From positions 1 to 39,703 of the forward strand of contig NZ_VWSJ01000039.1 in NCBI RefSeq assembly GCF_009690845.1: DNA of 39,703 nucleotides, read 5' to 3'. This DNA is from Campylobacter portucalensis. GTDB lineage: Bacteria; Campylobacterota; Campylobacteria; Campylobacterales; Campylobacteraceae. Below the pieces are notes generated by a model. It did no database searches and was not told where the DNA came from. It was given only the letters and a program-made list of their open reading frames with translations. Every line of letters begins with the position of its first letter. Positions within the stretch are counted from its first letter, which is position 1. This document shows positions 27,132-35,565 of this stretch, one piece after another. The translations under genes and the position numbers were made by a program.

Positions 27132-28164
27132 TATAATCTAAAATTTTTTGTATTTCTTGCATAGTGTTTTTGTTTGAGAGTGAGAATTTGATCTCTATTC
27201 TTCTACTTGCGTCTTTGTCTTCAACTCCATTTTTTAAAATTGGCGACATAAAACTTCGTCCGCTTGCTAAAAGATATTTTTTAAGTCTTTCATCTGTGTT
27301 CCACGAGCTTATAAACTCCATCACAGAAAACGCCCTTTCTTGTGATAGCTTTAAGTTAAAAAGATATTCTCCGTCGCTATCGGTGTGTCCTTCTATAACG
27401 ATTGCATCTAAATTCTGCCTAATTTCATCATTATTTAAAAGCACATCAAAATATTTTTTTAATGTAGCCTTAAGTGATGGCTTTGCTTCTTCTTTTAAAG
27501 CATAAGAACCTTTATCAAAAAGAATCGATGACGAAAGCCTTAAAGCCCCTGTTTCTTGATCTATACTAACACTTTCTCCTAAATTTTCCTTAATATCAGA
27601 TATAACCCTCACGCCAATACCTGTTAAATTTTTTATCTTACTTCTTGTAATGTTTAAATCATTTAAAATTTTATTTATACTAGTATCTTTTGCAGAAATT
27701 TGCTCTAGCAAATAAGCAATTTTTAACTCATTTTGAGAAGCTGTTTTATTCATCTGGCTTACTAAATTTCTCTCTTTTTCAAAATCGCCATAGAGTTCAT
27801 GCAAGGTTTTATTAAGATCACTATTTTGATCATTTAAGCTATCAACAACTCTTTTTAGCTCATCCATTTCTATAATATAAAATGAATTTTGCTGCTTTAA
27901 ATTTTTAGTTTCTATATCAAGTTCATTTAATCTATCGCTAAAAATTTTATTTAAGGCTTCAAGTTCAGAGTTCTTTTTTTTCTGGCTTTTTAAACTTGAT
28001 AATGTATTTAAAAAATTTGCTTCTTTTTCTTTTAATGCAGTTTGAGTAATAACATATTTTATGATTATACCACCTATTAAAAGTATAAAAACAAATAATA
28101 GTCCAGCCATTAAATCAGCATAAGCTATCCAAAAATTATCTTTTTCTTCTCTATCTGCTCTCAT
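27115..28164 (-). CDS. MotB/ZorB-like protein: TM anchor, coiled coil, OmpA domain
   Basis: 349 aa. N-terminal FWIAYADLMAGLLFVFILLI (residues 11-30) is a single membrane helix carrying D17 in the position of the proton-binding aspartate of MotB. Residues about 38-160 form a long coiled coil. The OmpA-type peptidoglycan-binding domain runs from about 205 to 330, with VIEGHTDSDG, LKLSQERAFSV and KDASRRIEIKF. It fits C. jejuni Cj0599 by gene order. With the MotA-like protein it should form a proton-driven, wall-anchored inner-membrane complex. Overlap of 14 bases with that partner. Confidence 0.85.
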   Translation of the reverse strand: MRADREEKDNFWIAYADLMAGLLFVFILLIGGIIIKYVITQTALKEKEANFLNTLSSLKSQKKKNSELEALNKIFSDRLNELDIETKNLKQQNSFYIIEMDELKRVVDSLNDQNSDLNKTLHELYGDFEKERNLVSQMNKTASQNELKIAYLLEQISAKDTSINKILNDLNITRSKIKNLTGIGVRVISDIKENLGESVSIDQETGALRLSSSILFDKGSYALKEEAKPSLKATLKKYFDVLLNNDEIRQNLDAIVIEGHTDSDGEYLFNLKLSQERAFSVMEFISSWNTDERLKKYLLASGRSFMSPILKNGVEDKDASRRIEIKFSLSNKNTMQEIQKILDYNASSF

Positions 28165-29449
28165 CTGCTTCCAAATTGTTTATAAATTTTGAATTTAAAT
28201 CAATATTTTCAAGAGATTTTTTAAGCTCTTCTATAATATCGCTATTATCGATTTTTCTCGACTCTTTTATAATTAAATTTTTAAAATTATCAATATCTTC
28301 TTGCAAGCTATTTTTAAAATTTTGCATGGATTGATTATGTAAATTTAAAATTTGAGAATTAATATTTAACAATGCTTTTTTAAATTCTTCAATCTCATTT
28401 TTTAAAATTTGTATTGAGCTATTAAAATTTAAACTATTTTTTTCAAGAAATTTATGATTAGCTTCAAATAATTTAGATAAATTAATGTAAGTTTCTTCTA
28501 AATTTAGATTGAGTTTATTTGTTTTTAAAATTGAATTTTCTAAATCGGAATTCAAATTTGATGAAGATTTTTCAAATTTATAAATTTTTTCATTAACTTC
28601 TTTTAATCCATTTGATGAAATTTCAAGAGCTTTTTTTTGATAATTTACCATATTTTTAAAAGTCTCAAACTCATCATTTAAAGCATTGGATAAATTTTTA
28701 ATAAACTCTGTATTTAAGGCATTTTCAAAGCTATTGACCATCTTTTTGTTTTGATTTAAAATTTCTTGCATTAAATTTTGAGAAATTTCATCTTTATCCC
28801 AAAAAAAAATCTTAGTAGCAGTTTTGTATTTAAACATCAATTTTTCAAATCTACTAATACCCTTTTTTTCAAAATATATCCACCATAAAGCTAGAAATAT
28901 ACCAAAAATTGAAACATAAAATGCAGTACCAACACCGCCTAAAAGCTGTGAAATTTCGCTTTCAAGAGAGTTTATATCAGATGATGAAAACTGCGGCATT
29001 GAGATAGCTATACTTATAAAAGTTCCTAAAATTCCAAGCATAGGAAAAACGCCTGCTGCAACTGATGAGTAGTTTTTATTTCTTATACCATTTGTAAAAT
29101 CGCTAATAAAATTTTCAAATGTAGCATTTGATTTTTTTTTATTTCCAACGACAGTTAGGTGATTCATTATATAGTCTTTCAATCCGCTTTTAAAAACTAA
29201 AATTTGATCTTCAAATAAACAACAACCATATTCAGCACTATGCCTTGCAAAAATAAGTGCCATAAAAAGCAAAAACCCCATCATTAATATAGAATGCAGC
29301 TCAACTTTAAAATTTATAACATCAAAATATCCAGCTAAAAATACCAAATAAATCAATACAGGAACTATAATTATTTTAAAATATACACTAAAAAGTGATC
29401 TTGTGCTATCTTCTGGTAGGCTAAAATCAAATTCGTTTTTATTTTCCAT
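28151..29449 (-). CDS. MotA/TolQ/ExbB-type proton-channel protein with long coiled-coil tail (ZorA-like)
   Basis: 432 aa. Hydrophobic helices lie near residues 23-42, 52-68, 129-152 and 172-193. The last two, with AAGVFPMLGILGTFISIA and LLGGVGTAFYVSIFGIFLA, are the MotA_ExbB core. From about 200 to 432 the protein is a continuous charged helical tail (many Leu/Asn/Lys heptads) that should project into the cytoplasm, as in ZorA of the Zorya defence systems. Position matches C. jejuni Cj0598. It is not flagellar MotA, which has a different loop and no such tail. Confidence 0.85.
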   Translation of the reverse strand: MENKNEFDFSLPEDSTRSLFSVYFKIIIVPVLIYLVFLAGYFDVINFKVELHSILMMGFLLFMALIFARHSAEYGCCLFEDQILVFKSGLKDYIMNHLTVVGNKKKSNATFENFISDFTNGIRNKNYSSVAAGVFPMLGILGTFISIAISMPQFSSSDINSLESEISQLLGGVGTAFYVSIFGIFLALWWIYFEKKGISRFEKLMFKYKTATKIFFWDKDEISQNLMQEILNQNKKMVNSFENALNTEFIKNLSNALNDEFETFKNMVNYQKKALEISSNGLKEVNEKIYKFEKSSSNLNSDLENSILKTNKLNLNLEETYINLSKLFEANHKFLEKNSLNFNSSIQILKNEIEEFKKALLNINSQILNLHNQSMQNFKNSLQEDIDNFKNLIIKESRKIDNSDIIEELKKSLENIDLNSKFINNLEADESR

Positions 29450-29457
29450 ATTATTCC

Positions 29458-30522
29458 TTAGTTTTTATTTAAACAATTTAAATCTTCAAAAGCTTCAAGC
29501 AAACGCCTTATCATACTCTCTTCCCCAGCTCTTAGCCATTTTCGTGGATCATAATATTTTTTATTTGGCTTATCATCGCCATCTGGATTTCCTATTTGAC
29601 CTTGTAAATAATCTCTATTTTCAAGTTCATATTCTCTAACCCCGTCCCAAAAAGCCCATTGAGTATCTGTATCAATATTCATTTTAATCACACCATAACT
29701 AACAGCATCTTTGATATCTTTTAAATCGCTTCCGCTACCGCCATGAAAAACAAAATTTACAGGTTTTTGATCGCTTAAATTAAAACTATCTCTTACAAAA
29801 TTTTGAGAATTTTTTAAAATTTCAGGTCTTAAAACTACATTTCCTGGCTTATAAACCCCATGCACATTACCAAAACTGGCCGCTATAGTAAAATTTGAAC
29901 TAATAGAGTTTAATCTATCATAAGCTATTGCTACATCTTGAGGTTGTGTATAAAGAAGAGCGTTATCTACGCCTGTATTATCCACTCCATCTTCCTCTCC
30001 ACCAGTAACACCTAATTCTATCTCCAAATTTATACCAAAATTTGAAAATATTTTTAAATATTTCTCGCAAGTATTTAAATTTTCATCCAAACTTTCTTCG
30101 CTTAAATCCAACATATGTGAACTAAAAAGCGGAGTGCCATATTTTTCAAAATTTAAACTACTTGCCTTTACAAGCTCATCTATCCAAGGCAAAAGCTTTC
30201 TGCTAGCGTGATCTGTATGTAATACAACAGGAATGCCATACTCTTTTGCTAGTAAATGCACATGTTTTGCACCACTTATTGCACCTAAGACAGCTAAATT
30301 TGGGCATGTTTTACCTGCCACAAAACTTGCCCCACCATTTGAAAACTGAATTATAACGGGTGAATTAACTTTTTTTGCACTTTCCAAAACTGCATTTATG
30401 GAATTTGTTCCTACGACATTTACAGCAGGAATTGCAAATCCTTCATTTTTTGCATAATCGTATAATTTTTTTACATCATTACCATACAAAACACCGGCTT
30501 TTACTATATCTAATACACCCAT
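29458..30522 (-). CDS. fba: Fructose-bisphosphate aldolase, class II
   Basis: 354 aa, the longer class IIA type. Zinc-dependent aldol enzyme of glycolysis and gluconeogenesis. Zinc ligands occur in VVLHTDHASRKLLPW and VFHGGSGSDLKDI; the NIDTDTQWAFWDGVREYE stretch is typical of the E. coli-like class. In Campylobacter it serves mainly gluconeogenesis because these bacteria usually lack phosphofructokinase. It lies 9 bases after the PEB4-type gene. Confidence 0.97.
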   Translation of the reverse strand: MGVLDIVKAGVLYGNDVKKLYDYAKNEGFAIPAVNVVGTNSINAVLESAKKVNSPVIIQFSNGGASFVAGKTCPNLAVLGAISGAKHVHLLAKEYGIPVVLHTDHASRKLLPWIDELVKASSLNFEKYGTPLFSSHMLDLSEESLDENLNTCEKYLKIFSNFGINLEIELGVTGGEEDGVDNTGVDNALLYTQPQDVAIAYDRLNSISSNFTIAASFGNVHGVYKPGNVVLRPEILKNSQNFVRDSFNLSDQKPVNFVFHGGSGSDLKDIKDAVSYGVIKMNIDTDTQWAFWDGVREYELENRDYLQGQIGNPDGDDKPNKKYYDPRKWLRAGEESMIRRLLEAFEDLNCLNKN

Positions 30523-30531
30523 TTTAAATCC

Positions 30532-31344
30532 TTATTTATATTCTACTTTTGCTTTTGCTTTTAAATCTTTGAATTTTTTCTCAAAATTTTCTTGGAATTT
30601 GATTTGTTTAACTACATTTTCAATATAAGGTTTAACCTCTTCTAGACTTAATTGTTTTTGATTTCTTGAGTCATTTTTCAATATAATATGATAGCCAAAC
30701 TGAGTTTTTACAGGCGTTTTTGTAAATTCACCATTTTTAAGCTTTTCAGCTGCATCGCCAAATTCTTTAACCATTTGACCTTTAGCAAACCAACCCAAAT
30801 TTCCACCTGTTTGTTTAGCGATTGGTTCTATGCTTTTTTGAATTGCAATTTCAGAAAATTTTTTGCTTAATTCTTCGCCTTTTAGCTTGCCTAATGTAGA
30901 TATAATATCTTTTGCTGTTTTTTCATCTTTTACCAAAATATGACTAGCATTCATAGCTGCTGGTTCAATAAACTTATCTTTATTTTTCTCATAATACTCA
31001 CTTGTCTCTTTTGGACTTACTTTTGTGTTGTTTAACTCTCTAGCTTGCCATGCACGAAGTGCTATTTCATCTTTAACAATTTCTAGCTGTTTTTTATATA
31101 GATCGCTTTTTTCAATTCCACTCTTTTTTGCAGCATTGATTAAAATTCTTATATCAATAGCTCTATCAACTGCTTGTTTTTGAATTTCAGGAGGTAGATT
31201 GTTTAAATCAACACCAGAAACGCCAGCAAACATAGGAGCGATATCAACATCAGTAATCTCAATGCCATCAACTGTAGCAAAAACTTTAGCATTTAAGCTC
31301 ATAGCAACCGCTAAGCTTAAAGCTCCAAATAAAATTTTTTTCAT
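30532..31344 (-). CDS. peb4: PEB4-type periplasmic peptidyl-prolyl isomerase / chaperone
   Basis: 270 aa. Signal peptide residues 1-19 (LFGALSLAVAMSLNA, then KVFATVDG). A SurA-like N-terminal helical domain is followed by a parvulin domain: ASHILVKDEKTAKDII near 133-148, GGNLGWFAKGQMVKEFGDAA near 180-199 and TQFGYHIILKND near 215. The family escorts outer-membrane proteins and, in C. jejuni, affects adhesion and biofilm. Gene order nth-peb4-fba is conserved. Clear own -10 at 31372-31379. Confidence 0.93.
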   Translation of the reverse strand: MKKILFGALSLAVAMSLNAKVFATVDGIEITDVDIAPMFAGVSGVDLNNLPPEIQKQAVDRAIDIRILINAAKKSGIEKSDLYKKQLEIVKDEIALRAWQARELNNTKVSPKETSEYYEKNKDKFIEPAAMNASHILVKDEKTAKDIISTLGKLKGEELSKKFSEIAIQKSIEPIAKQTGGNLGWFAKGQMVKEFGDAAEKLKNGEFTKTPVKTQFGYHIILKNDSRNQKQLSLEEVKPYIENVVKQIKFQENFEKKFKDLKAKAKVEYK

Positions 31345-31371
31345 ATAAAACCTTTCGTAAAAAATTAGGCA

Positions 31372-31379
31372 ATTATACC
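31372..31379 (-). promoter_or_regulatory. -10 element of the peb4-fba-hisD operon
   Basis: GGTATAAT on the minus strand, a full match to gnTAnAAT, 28 bases before the peb4 ATG; the ribosome site is AAAGG. This probably drives the six genes down to 24997. Confidence 0.7.
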
Positions 31380-31420
31380 TAAAAGTTTTTAAACCTTGAT
31401 TGAATTTTCATAAATTTTAA

Positions 31421-31428
31421 GTTAAAAT
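31421..31428 (+). promoter_or_regulatory. -10 element of nth, 7 bases from the start codon
   Basis: GTTAAAAT fully matches gnTAnAAT and ends six bases before the ATG at 31435. With the usual -10 to start-site spacing the transcript begins at or next to the ATG. No Shine-Dalgarno sequence is present, so a leaderless message is predicted. Confidence 0.5.
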
Positions 31429-31434
31429 TACAAA

Positions 31435-32067
31435 ATGAGAACAAAAAAAGAGATAAATTTAATAAAAAAATTGTTTTTAAAACACTTTGATAAGCCAATA
31501 ACTGAGCTAAATTTCAGTAATATTTACGAGCTTTTGGTTGCTGTTATGCTCTCAGCTCAATGCACCGATAAAAGAGTAAATTTAATCACTCCAGCTTTAT
31601 TTAAAGAGTATCCAGATGTCAAAAGCTTATCAAATGCAAATTTAATGAGTGTAAAAAACCTAATAAAATCTTGCAATTTTTATAATAATAAAGCTTCAAA
31701 TTTAATCATAATGGCAAAATCAGTTATGAATAATTTTGGTGGTAAAATTCCTAGCTCAAGAGATGAGCTTATGAGTTTAGCTGGAGTTGGGCAAAAAACG
31801 GCAAATGTTGTGATGATAGAGTATTTTGGTGCAAATTTAATGGCTGTAGATACTCATGTTTTTAGAGTTTCGCACCGCTTAAATTTAAGCAAATCTAAAA
31901 CCCCCAAAGAGACTGAAATAGATTTAACAAAAGCTTTTAAAAGTGAATTAAACTGGCTTCATCAAGCTATGGTGCTTTTTGGGCGTTATACCTGTAAAGC
32001 AATTAAACCAAAATGCAATGAGTGCTTCTTAAATGAACTTTGCAAAAGTAAGGATAAGGTTATTTAA
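31435..32067 (+). CDS. nth: Endonuclease III
   Basis: 210 aa base-excision glycosylase/AP lyase for oxidised pyrimidines. The helix-hairpin-helix LAGVGQKTANVV carries catalytic K121, and D139 follows in AVDTHVFRV. The 4Fe-4S ligands C187, C194, C197 and C203 have the exact C-x6-C-x2-C-x5-C spacing. Transcribed divergently from peb4 and probably leaderless. Confidence 0.97.
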   Translation: MRTKKEINLIKKLFLKHFDKPITELNFSNIYELLVAVMLSAQCTDKRVNLITPALFKEYPDVKSLSNANLMSVKNLIKSCNFYNNKASNLIIMAKSVMNNFGGKIPSSRDELMSLAGVGQKTANVVMIEYFGANLMAVDTHVFRVSHRLNLSKSKTPKETEIDLTKAFKSELNWLHQAMVLFGRYTCKAIKPKCNECFLNELCKSKDKVI

Positions 32068-32070
32068 CAT

Positions 32071-32455
32071 CTACTTAAAATAGCACTCTTTACCAGTTGC
32101 ACCAGCGTTACTTTCAAGCAAAACTCTATCATTTATCAAACGACAATCCAAATCTTTTTTAATATTTTCTAACTCTTATCGCTAAAAGACTTATCATAAA
32201 TATGTAAAATTCTTGCTATAAAGCCTGATTTTTAGGCTATAATTTTAGTTCTATCATCAAAATTTTCTATGCCAAAAAATCTAAATTTAGTAATTTTTCT
32301 TTTAAAATCTCTAAATTTTTATCGCTTATATTTTTTGGTAATATGCTTTTATAAAAATCTACAAGTTCATAAATTTCTTCTTCATTTTCATAGAAATAAT
32401 CTGGAAAATTCTTGCTTTTTCCAGACATAAAAAATATAATGCAAAACAAGCACAA
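32071..32455 (-). pseudogene. Broken small gene of unknown function
   Basis: An open stretch at 32267-32455 encodes up to 62 aa (TTG start, hydrophobic CLFCIIFF, then SGKSKNFPDYFYENEEE, ending LLNLDFLA). Protein-like sequence then continues in other frames: ENFDDRTKIIA, a TAA at 32232-32234, KSGFIARILHIYDKSFSDK, another frame change, and NDRVLLESNAGATGKECYFK ending at 32071. The order and lack of gaps suggest one ancestral gene of about 125 codons with at least two frameshifts and one stop. It converges on nth with 3 bases between them. Alternatively only the 62-aa part is real. Confidence 0.45.
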
Positions 32456-32481
32456 ATTAAGATAAATTATTTTATAAATTT

Positions 32482-33753
32482 TTAAGCATTTTTAACTATT
32501 TCATCAACTGCTTTAAATATCAAATCCCCTGAAGCCATATCAAATCTTTCATTTATGCTATGTGGGCTAAAAATATTTGGTCCAATTGATGTAACTTTTA
32601 AATTTGGCTGTTTTGCTAAAAATACTCCACACTCAAGTCCTGCATGAACAGCTGTAAATTTAACATCGCTTTTATACTTTTTAAGAGAATTTAAAATATA
32701 CTCTGAAAACTCGTTAATTTCAGGTTTCCATGGAGTTGTTTGATTTTCAGTTCTTACATCAAAACCAAAACTTTTTGCTAAAGCTATAGTTTCAAATTTA
32801 GAGTTTTCAAGTCCATCTTTACTCATAGATCTTGCAAAAAATAAAACCTCAAAAACATCATCTTTTTCTTTTGCAGTGGATAAATTTATACTATCTTCAG
32901 GAATATTTAATTTTGTATTAAAAGCCCTTACACCTTGTGAAAAAATACAAAGCATATTTAAAAGTTTGTCGCTAAAAGTATAAATTTGAGCATCTTTTTT
33001 ACCAAAAAACTCAGCTTTTATATAATCTGGAATTTTGCCTAACTCTTTATCAAATATAGCTTTTACTTTAGCATTTGCAGCAATTGAATTTCTTCTTTCG
33101 CCTGCGTTAAATTCTACTATCTTGCCTTTGTTTTCTTTTATAAATTTAGCAATAAATTTTATGGAATTTGGAATATTTTTGTGAATTTCTATCCCGCTAT
33201 GTCCGCCAGGAAAATCATCAATAACAAGTTCATATAAATAGCCATTTGATTTTGTTTTGTCAATCTTTATTGTTGCATCAATATCAACACTTCCAGCACA
33301 ACCAATCGAAACTCTATCATCTTCTTCACTATCTAAATTTAGTAAATTTGGCGATTTTACCACGCCTTCAAATTTAGCAACGCCCCAAAGTCCTACTTCT
33401 TCATTATTTGTAAATATCACTTCAAAATCATCATATCTATCCATCATACACATCATATAAGCAACACCAACGCCGTTATCTGCACCAAGGCTTGAATTTT
33501 TAGCACTTAAAAAGCCATCTTTTTGGATAAGTTTGATATTTGGTGCATCTCCAACACACACCATGTCATAATGAGCTTGCAAACAAATTCTAGGCTTTCC
33601 TTTAAAAGCGTGAATATTACCAGCCTTATCAACACTTACTTCAAAGCCATTTTTTTTGCAATGATTTACTAAAAATTCTTGCATTTTATCAGTTTCAAAA
33701 CTAGCGTGCGGGATAGTACAAATTTCTTTAAAATACTCCATATAAGTTTTCAT
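32482..33753 (-). CDS. pepD: Aminoacyl-histidine dipeptidase (M20/M28-type metallopeptidase)
   Basis: 423 aa. The zinc site motifs are LQAHYDMVC near residue 57-65 (His and Asp), SSLGADNGVGVA near 87-98 (bridging Asp), the catalytic/ligand glutamates in NNEEVGLWG and the Asp in NLDSEEDD. Later GGHSGIEIHKN and the C-terminal HAGLECG and SPHSINERFDM complete the family pattern. It hydrolyses Xaa-His and some other dipeptides in the cytosol. RBS is weak (AAAGGG). Shorter than the ~485-aa E. coli PepD. Confidence 0.9.
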   Translation of the reverse strand: MKTYMEYFKEICTIPHASFETDKMQEFLVNHCKKNGFEVSVDKAGNIHAFKGKPRICLQAHYDMVCVGDAPNIKLIQKDGFLSAKNSSLGADNGVGVAYMMCMMDRYDDFEVIFTNNEEVGLWGVAKFEGVVKSPNLLNLDSEEDDRVSIGCAGSVDIDATIKIDKTKSNGYLYELVIDDFPGGHSGIEIHKNIPNSIKFIAKFIKENKGKIVEFNAGERRNSIAANAKVKAIFDKELGKIPDYIKAEFFGKKDAQIYTFSDKLLNMLCIFSQGVRAFNTKLNIPEDSINLSTAKEKDDVFEVLFFARSMSKDGLENSKFETIALAKSFGFDVRTENQTTPWKPEINEFSEYILNSLKKYKSDVKFTAVHAGLECGVFLAKQPNLKVTSIGPNIFSPHSINERFDMASGDLIFKAVDEIVKNA

Positions 33754-33777
33754 TTTAGCCCTTTTAAATAAAAATAT

Positions 33778-33789
33778 CGGTATTATATC
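33778..33789. promoter_or_regulatory. Shared palindromic -10 for divergent pepD and cmoB
   Basis: The minus strand reads GATATAAT at 33782-33789, a full gnTAnAAT match 29 bases before pepD. The plus strand reads GGTATTAT at 33778-33785, one base off that pattern and 22 bases before cmoB. The two overlap at the symmetric TATTATA/TATAATA core, so one site can serve both genes. Confidence 0.55.
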
Positions 33790-33806
33790 TTAAAAAGGAT
33801 TTAATT

Positions 33807-34700
33807 ATGAATTTAGATAAGATACGAGATGAGAAATTAAATGAGTTAAATTTTAAAATCTATAAGCCTATTTATGAGCAAATTTTAAATTTAAATGAGT
33901 GTGAAGCGAGCTGTGAATTTGATGATATTGTAAAGATAAAAGCTAATGTTAAAGCTGAGTTTAGGGATGAAATTTTAAAAACGGCACTATCTTTAAAGCC
34001 GTGGCGAAAAGGACCTTTTGAGATATTTGATATCTTTATAGATAGTGAGTGGCAAAGTTTTATGAAATTTAATATCCTAAAACCATTTTTAAATTTAGAT
34101 GGCAAGGTTGTCGCTGATATAGGGTGCAATAATGGATATTATCTATTTAGAATGCTTAAAATGAATGCTAAAAAGCTAGTTGGATTTGATCCTGGGATTA
34201 GAACTTATTTACAGTTTAAATTTATAGATAAATTTATAAAAAGTGGAATTAAATTTGAACTTTTAGGAGTTGAACATTTACCATTTTACGAGCATAAATT
34301 TGATACAATTTTTTGCCTTGGAGTGATTTATCATAGAAGCGATCCAGTTAAAATGCTAAAGGATTTAAAAGCTTCTTTAAATAGTGGCGGGGAGCTTATT
34401 TTAGATACGATTTATATAAAAAGTGATTTAGATATCGCTTTGGTGCCAAAAAACAGCTACGCAAAAATGAGTAATGTCTATTTTATACCATCAATTAATG
34501 CCCTGCAAAATTGGTGCCAAAAAGCTAAATTTAAAGATTTTGAAATTTTAGCTACAAAAGAGACTGATTTAAATGAACAAAGAAAAACTTCTTGGATAGA
34601 TACAGAAAGCTTGGGGGATTTTTTAGACAAAGATGACAAATCTAAAACAATTGAAGGCTACCCAGCACCAAAAAGAGTTTATATAAGGGCAAGGGTTTAA
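33807..34700 (+). CDS. cmoB: tRNA U34 carboxymethyltransferase
   Basis: 297 aa. The enzyme transfers carboxymethyl from carboxy-SAM to 5-hydroxyuridine-34, giving cmo5U in tRNAs that read four-fold codons. Family marks are LKPWRKGPFEIFDIFIDSEW near residues 62-81, SAM motif VADIGCNNGYYLFRM near 101-115, and LGVIYHRSDPVKML near 170-183. No cmoA is next to it. RBS is AAAAAGGA. Confidence 0.95.
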   Translation: MNLDKIRDEKLNELNFKIYKPIYEQILNLNECEASCEFDDIVKIKANVKAEFRDEILKTALSLKPWRKGPFEIFDIFIDSEWQSFMKFNILKPFLNLDGKVVADIGCNNGYYLFRMLKMNAKKLVGFDPGIRTYLQFKFIDKFIKSGIKFELLGVEHLPFYEHKFDTIFCLGVIYHRSDPVKMLKDLKASLNSGGELILDTIYIKSDLDIALVPKNSYAKMSNVYFIPSINALQNWCQKAKFKDFEILATKETDLNEQRKTSWIDTESLGDFLDKDDKSKTIEGYPAPKRVYIRARV

Positions 34701-34706
34701 ATTTTT

Positions 34707-34741
34707 GGTATAATGCATTTTAAAAAAGGATTTATATGTAA
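34707..34741 (+). promoter_or_regulatory. Orphan promoter and RBS leading to ATG-TAA
   Basis: A perfect gnTAnAAT box (GGTATAAT, 34707-34714) is followed by AAAAAAGGA (34722-34730) and, 5 bases on, ATG at 34736-34738 directly followed by TAA. It looks like the intact 5' end of a gene whose body has been deleted, or a start-stop element. Confidence 0.55.
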
Positions 34742-35565
34742 AATTTAATTTCAGCTTTAACAAATATTTTAAAATTAGATAATTTTGTCATTTTGATTTT
34801 AAAATGATATTTTTTTAAATAAAATTGGAAATTTCCAAACAATTATCTTAAGGTTGGTAGTTAAATTCCCATTTTAAATGCAATTTTTCACATTCAAAAC
34901 CGCCACCTAAATTTATCAAGATCATATGATAGTAAAAATTTGGCGTTTTTGTATAAAAATATAAAGTTTAATAAAAATAAAATTTTTTTAAAAAATAAAT
35001 TTAATGAGATATTTTATTAAAAAGATGAAATTTAAAATCATAAAAAAATTTAGTTTTGTTGATAAAAAATAATTTAAAAAAAATGTCACTTAATCAGTTT
35101 AAGCTTAAAATTTAAGTTTCATTTCTAAAAACTTGCTTTTTTTTGTGTGTCTATTAATCAAAAATGCGGTAAAATGGGAGTTATTAGCTTATTAATGGAC
35201 ATTAAGTTTTATTAAGGGACAAATTTTGCAAAAAATGTCTTATTAATCATCTATTTCTTAAAAGAAATTTACTATTTTTTAACTTAAACCTTAAACGCTA
35301 AAAAGCCCTATTTTTGGCTATTTTAATTTTTTTGGGATATTTTTTAGGAGTGCATTTAATTTTAAATGCTTATGGTAAAAAAGGCGTTTAAAGCCCTTTA
35401 ATTAGCGTTTAAAATCTTTAAAATAGATCTATTTTTGGGAATTTTTGGCAGTTTTGGGAAATTTGGGATTTTTTCAATCCTTAAAAACAGAACATAAAAT
35501 GGGAATTTTGTTTTATCAAACCCCCACACCATCGCACTTTTAAACATTTTAGTGCTTAAAAATAA
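34742..35565. other. Gene-free accessory spacer with motif clusters and hairpins
   Basis: No frame is convincing. The stretch holds the palindrome TTGGAAATTTCCAA (34825-34838), a cluster of TGTCnnTTAAT motifs (35084-35249), a pair of 11-base inverted copies (TTAAACGCTAA at 35291-35301 and TTAGCGTTTAA at 35402-35412), and the hairpin GCATTTAA/TTAAATGC at 35352-35369. A CCCCCAC run lies near 35521. It ends at the start of the broken RTX gene. Confidence 0.55.
35084..35249. repeat. Five copies of TGTCnnTTAAT in 166 bases
   Basis: Plus-strand copies are at 35084-35096 (TGTCACTTAATCA), 35148-35160 (TGTCTATTAATCA) and, with one extra base, 35236-35249. Minus-strand copies are at 35191-35201 and 35211-35221, exactly 20 bases apart. 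The arrangement looks like an operator array for a DNA-binding protein; which one is unknown. Confidence 0.5.

Noticed and set aside
27115-29449. A complete Zorya anti-phage system
   Set aside because: Only ZorA/ZorB-like proteins are present. No helicase or nuclease like ZorC, ZorD or ZorE lies nearby, and the neighbours (fba, peb4, PLP enzyme, hisD) are metabolic or envelope genes in a conserved order.
34848-34925. 25-codon minus-strand ORF (MILINLGGGFECEKLHLKWE...)
   Set aside because: It has no ribosome site or promoter and nothing continues it. It could be a relic but cannot be supported.
35500-35545. Short C run (CCCCC) as a phase-variation tract
   Set aside because: Five C are too short for slippage and lie outside any frame.
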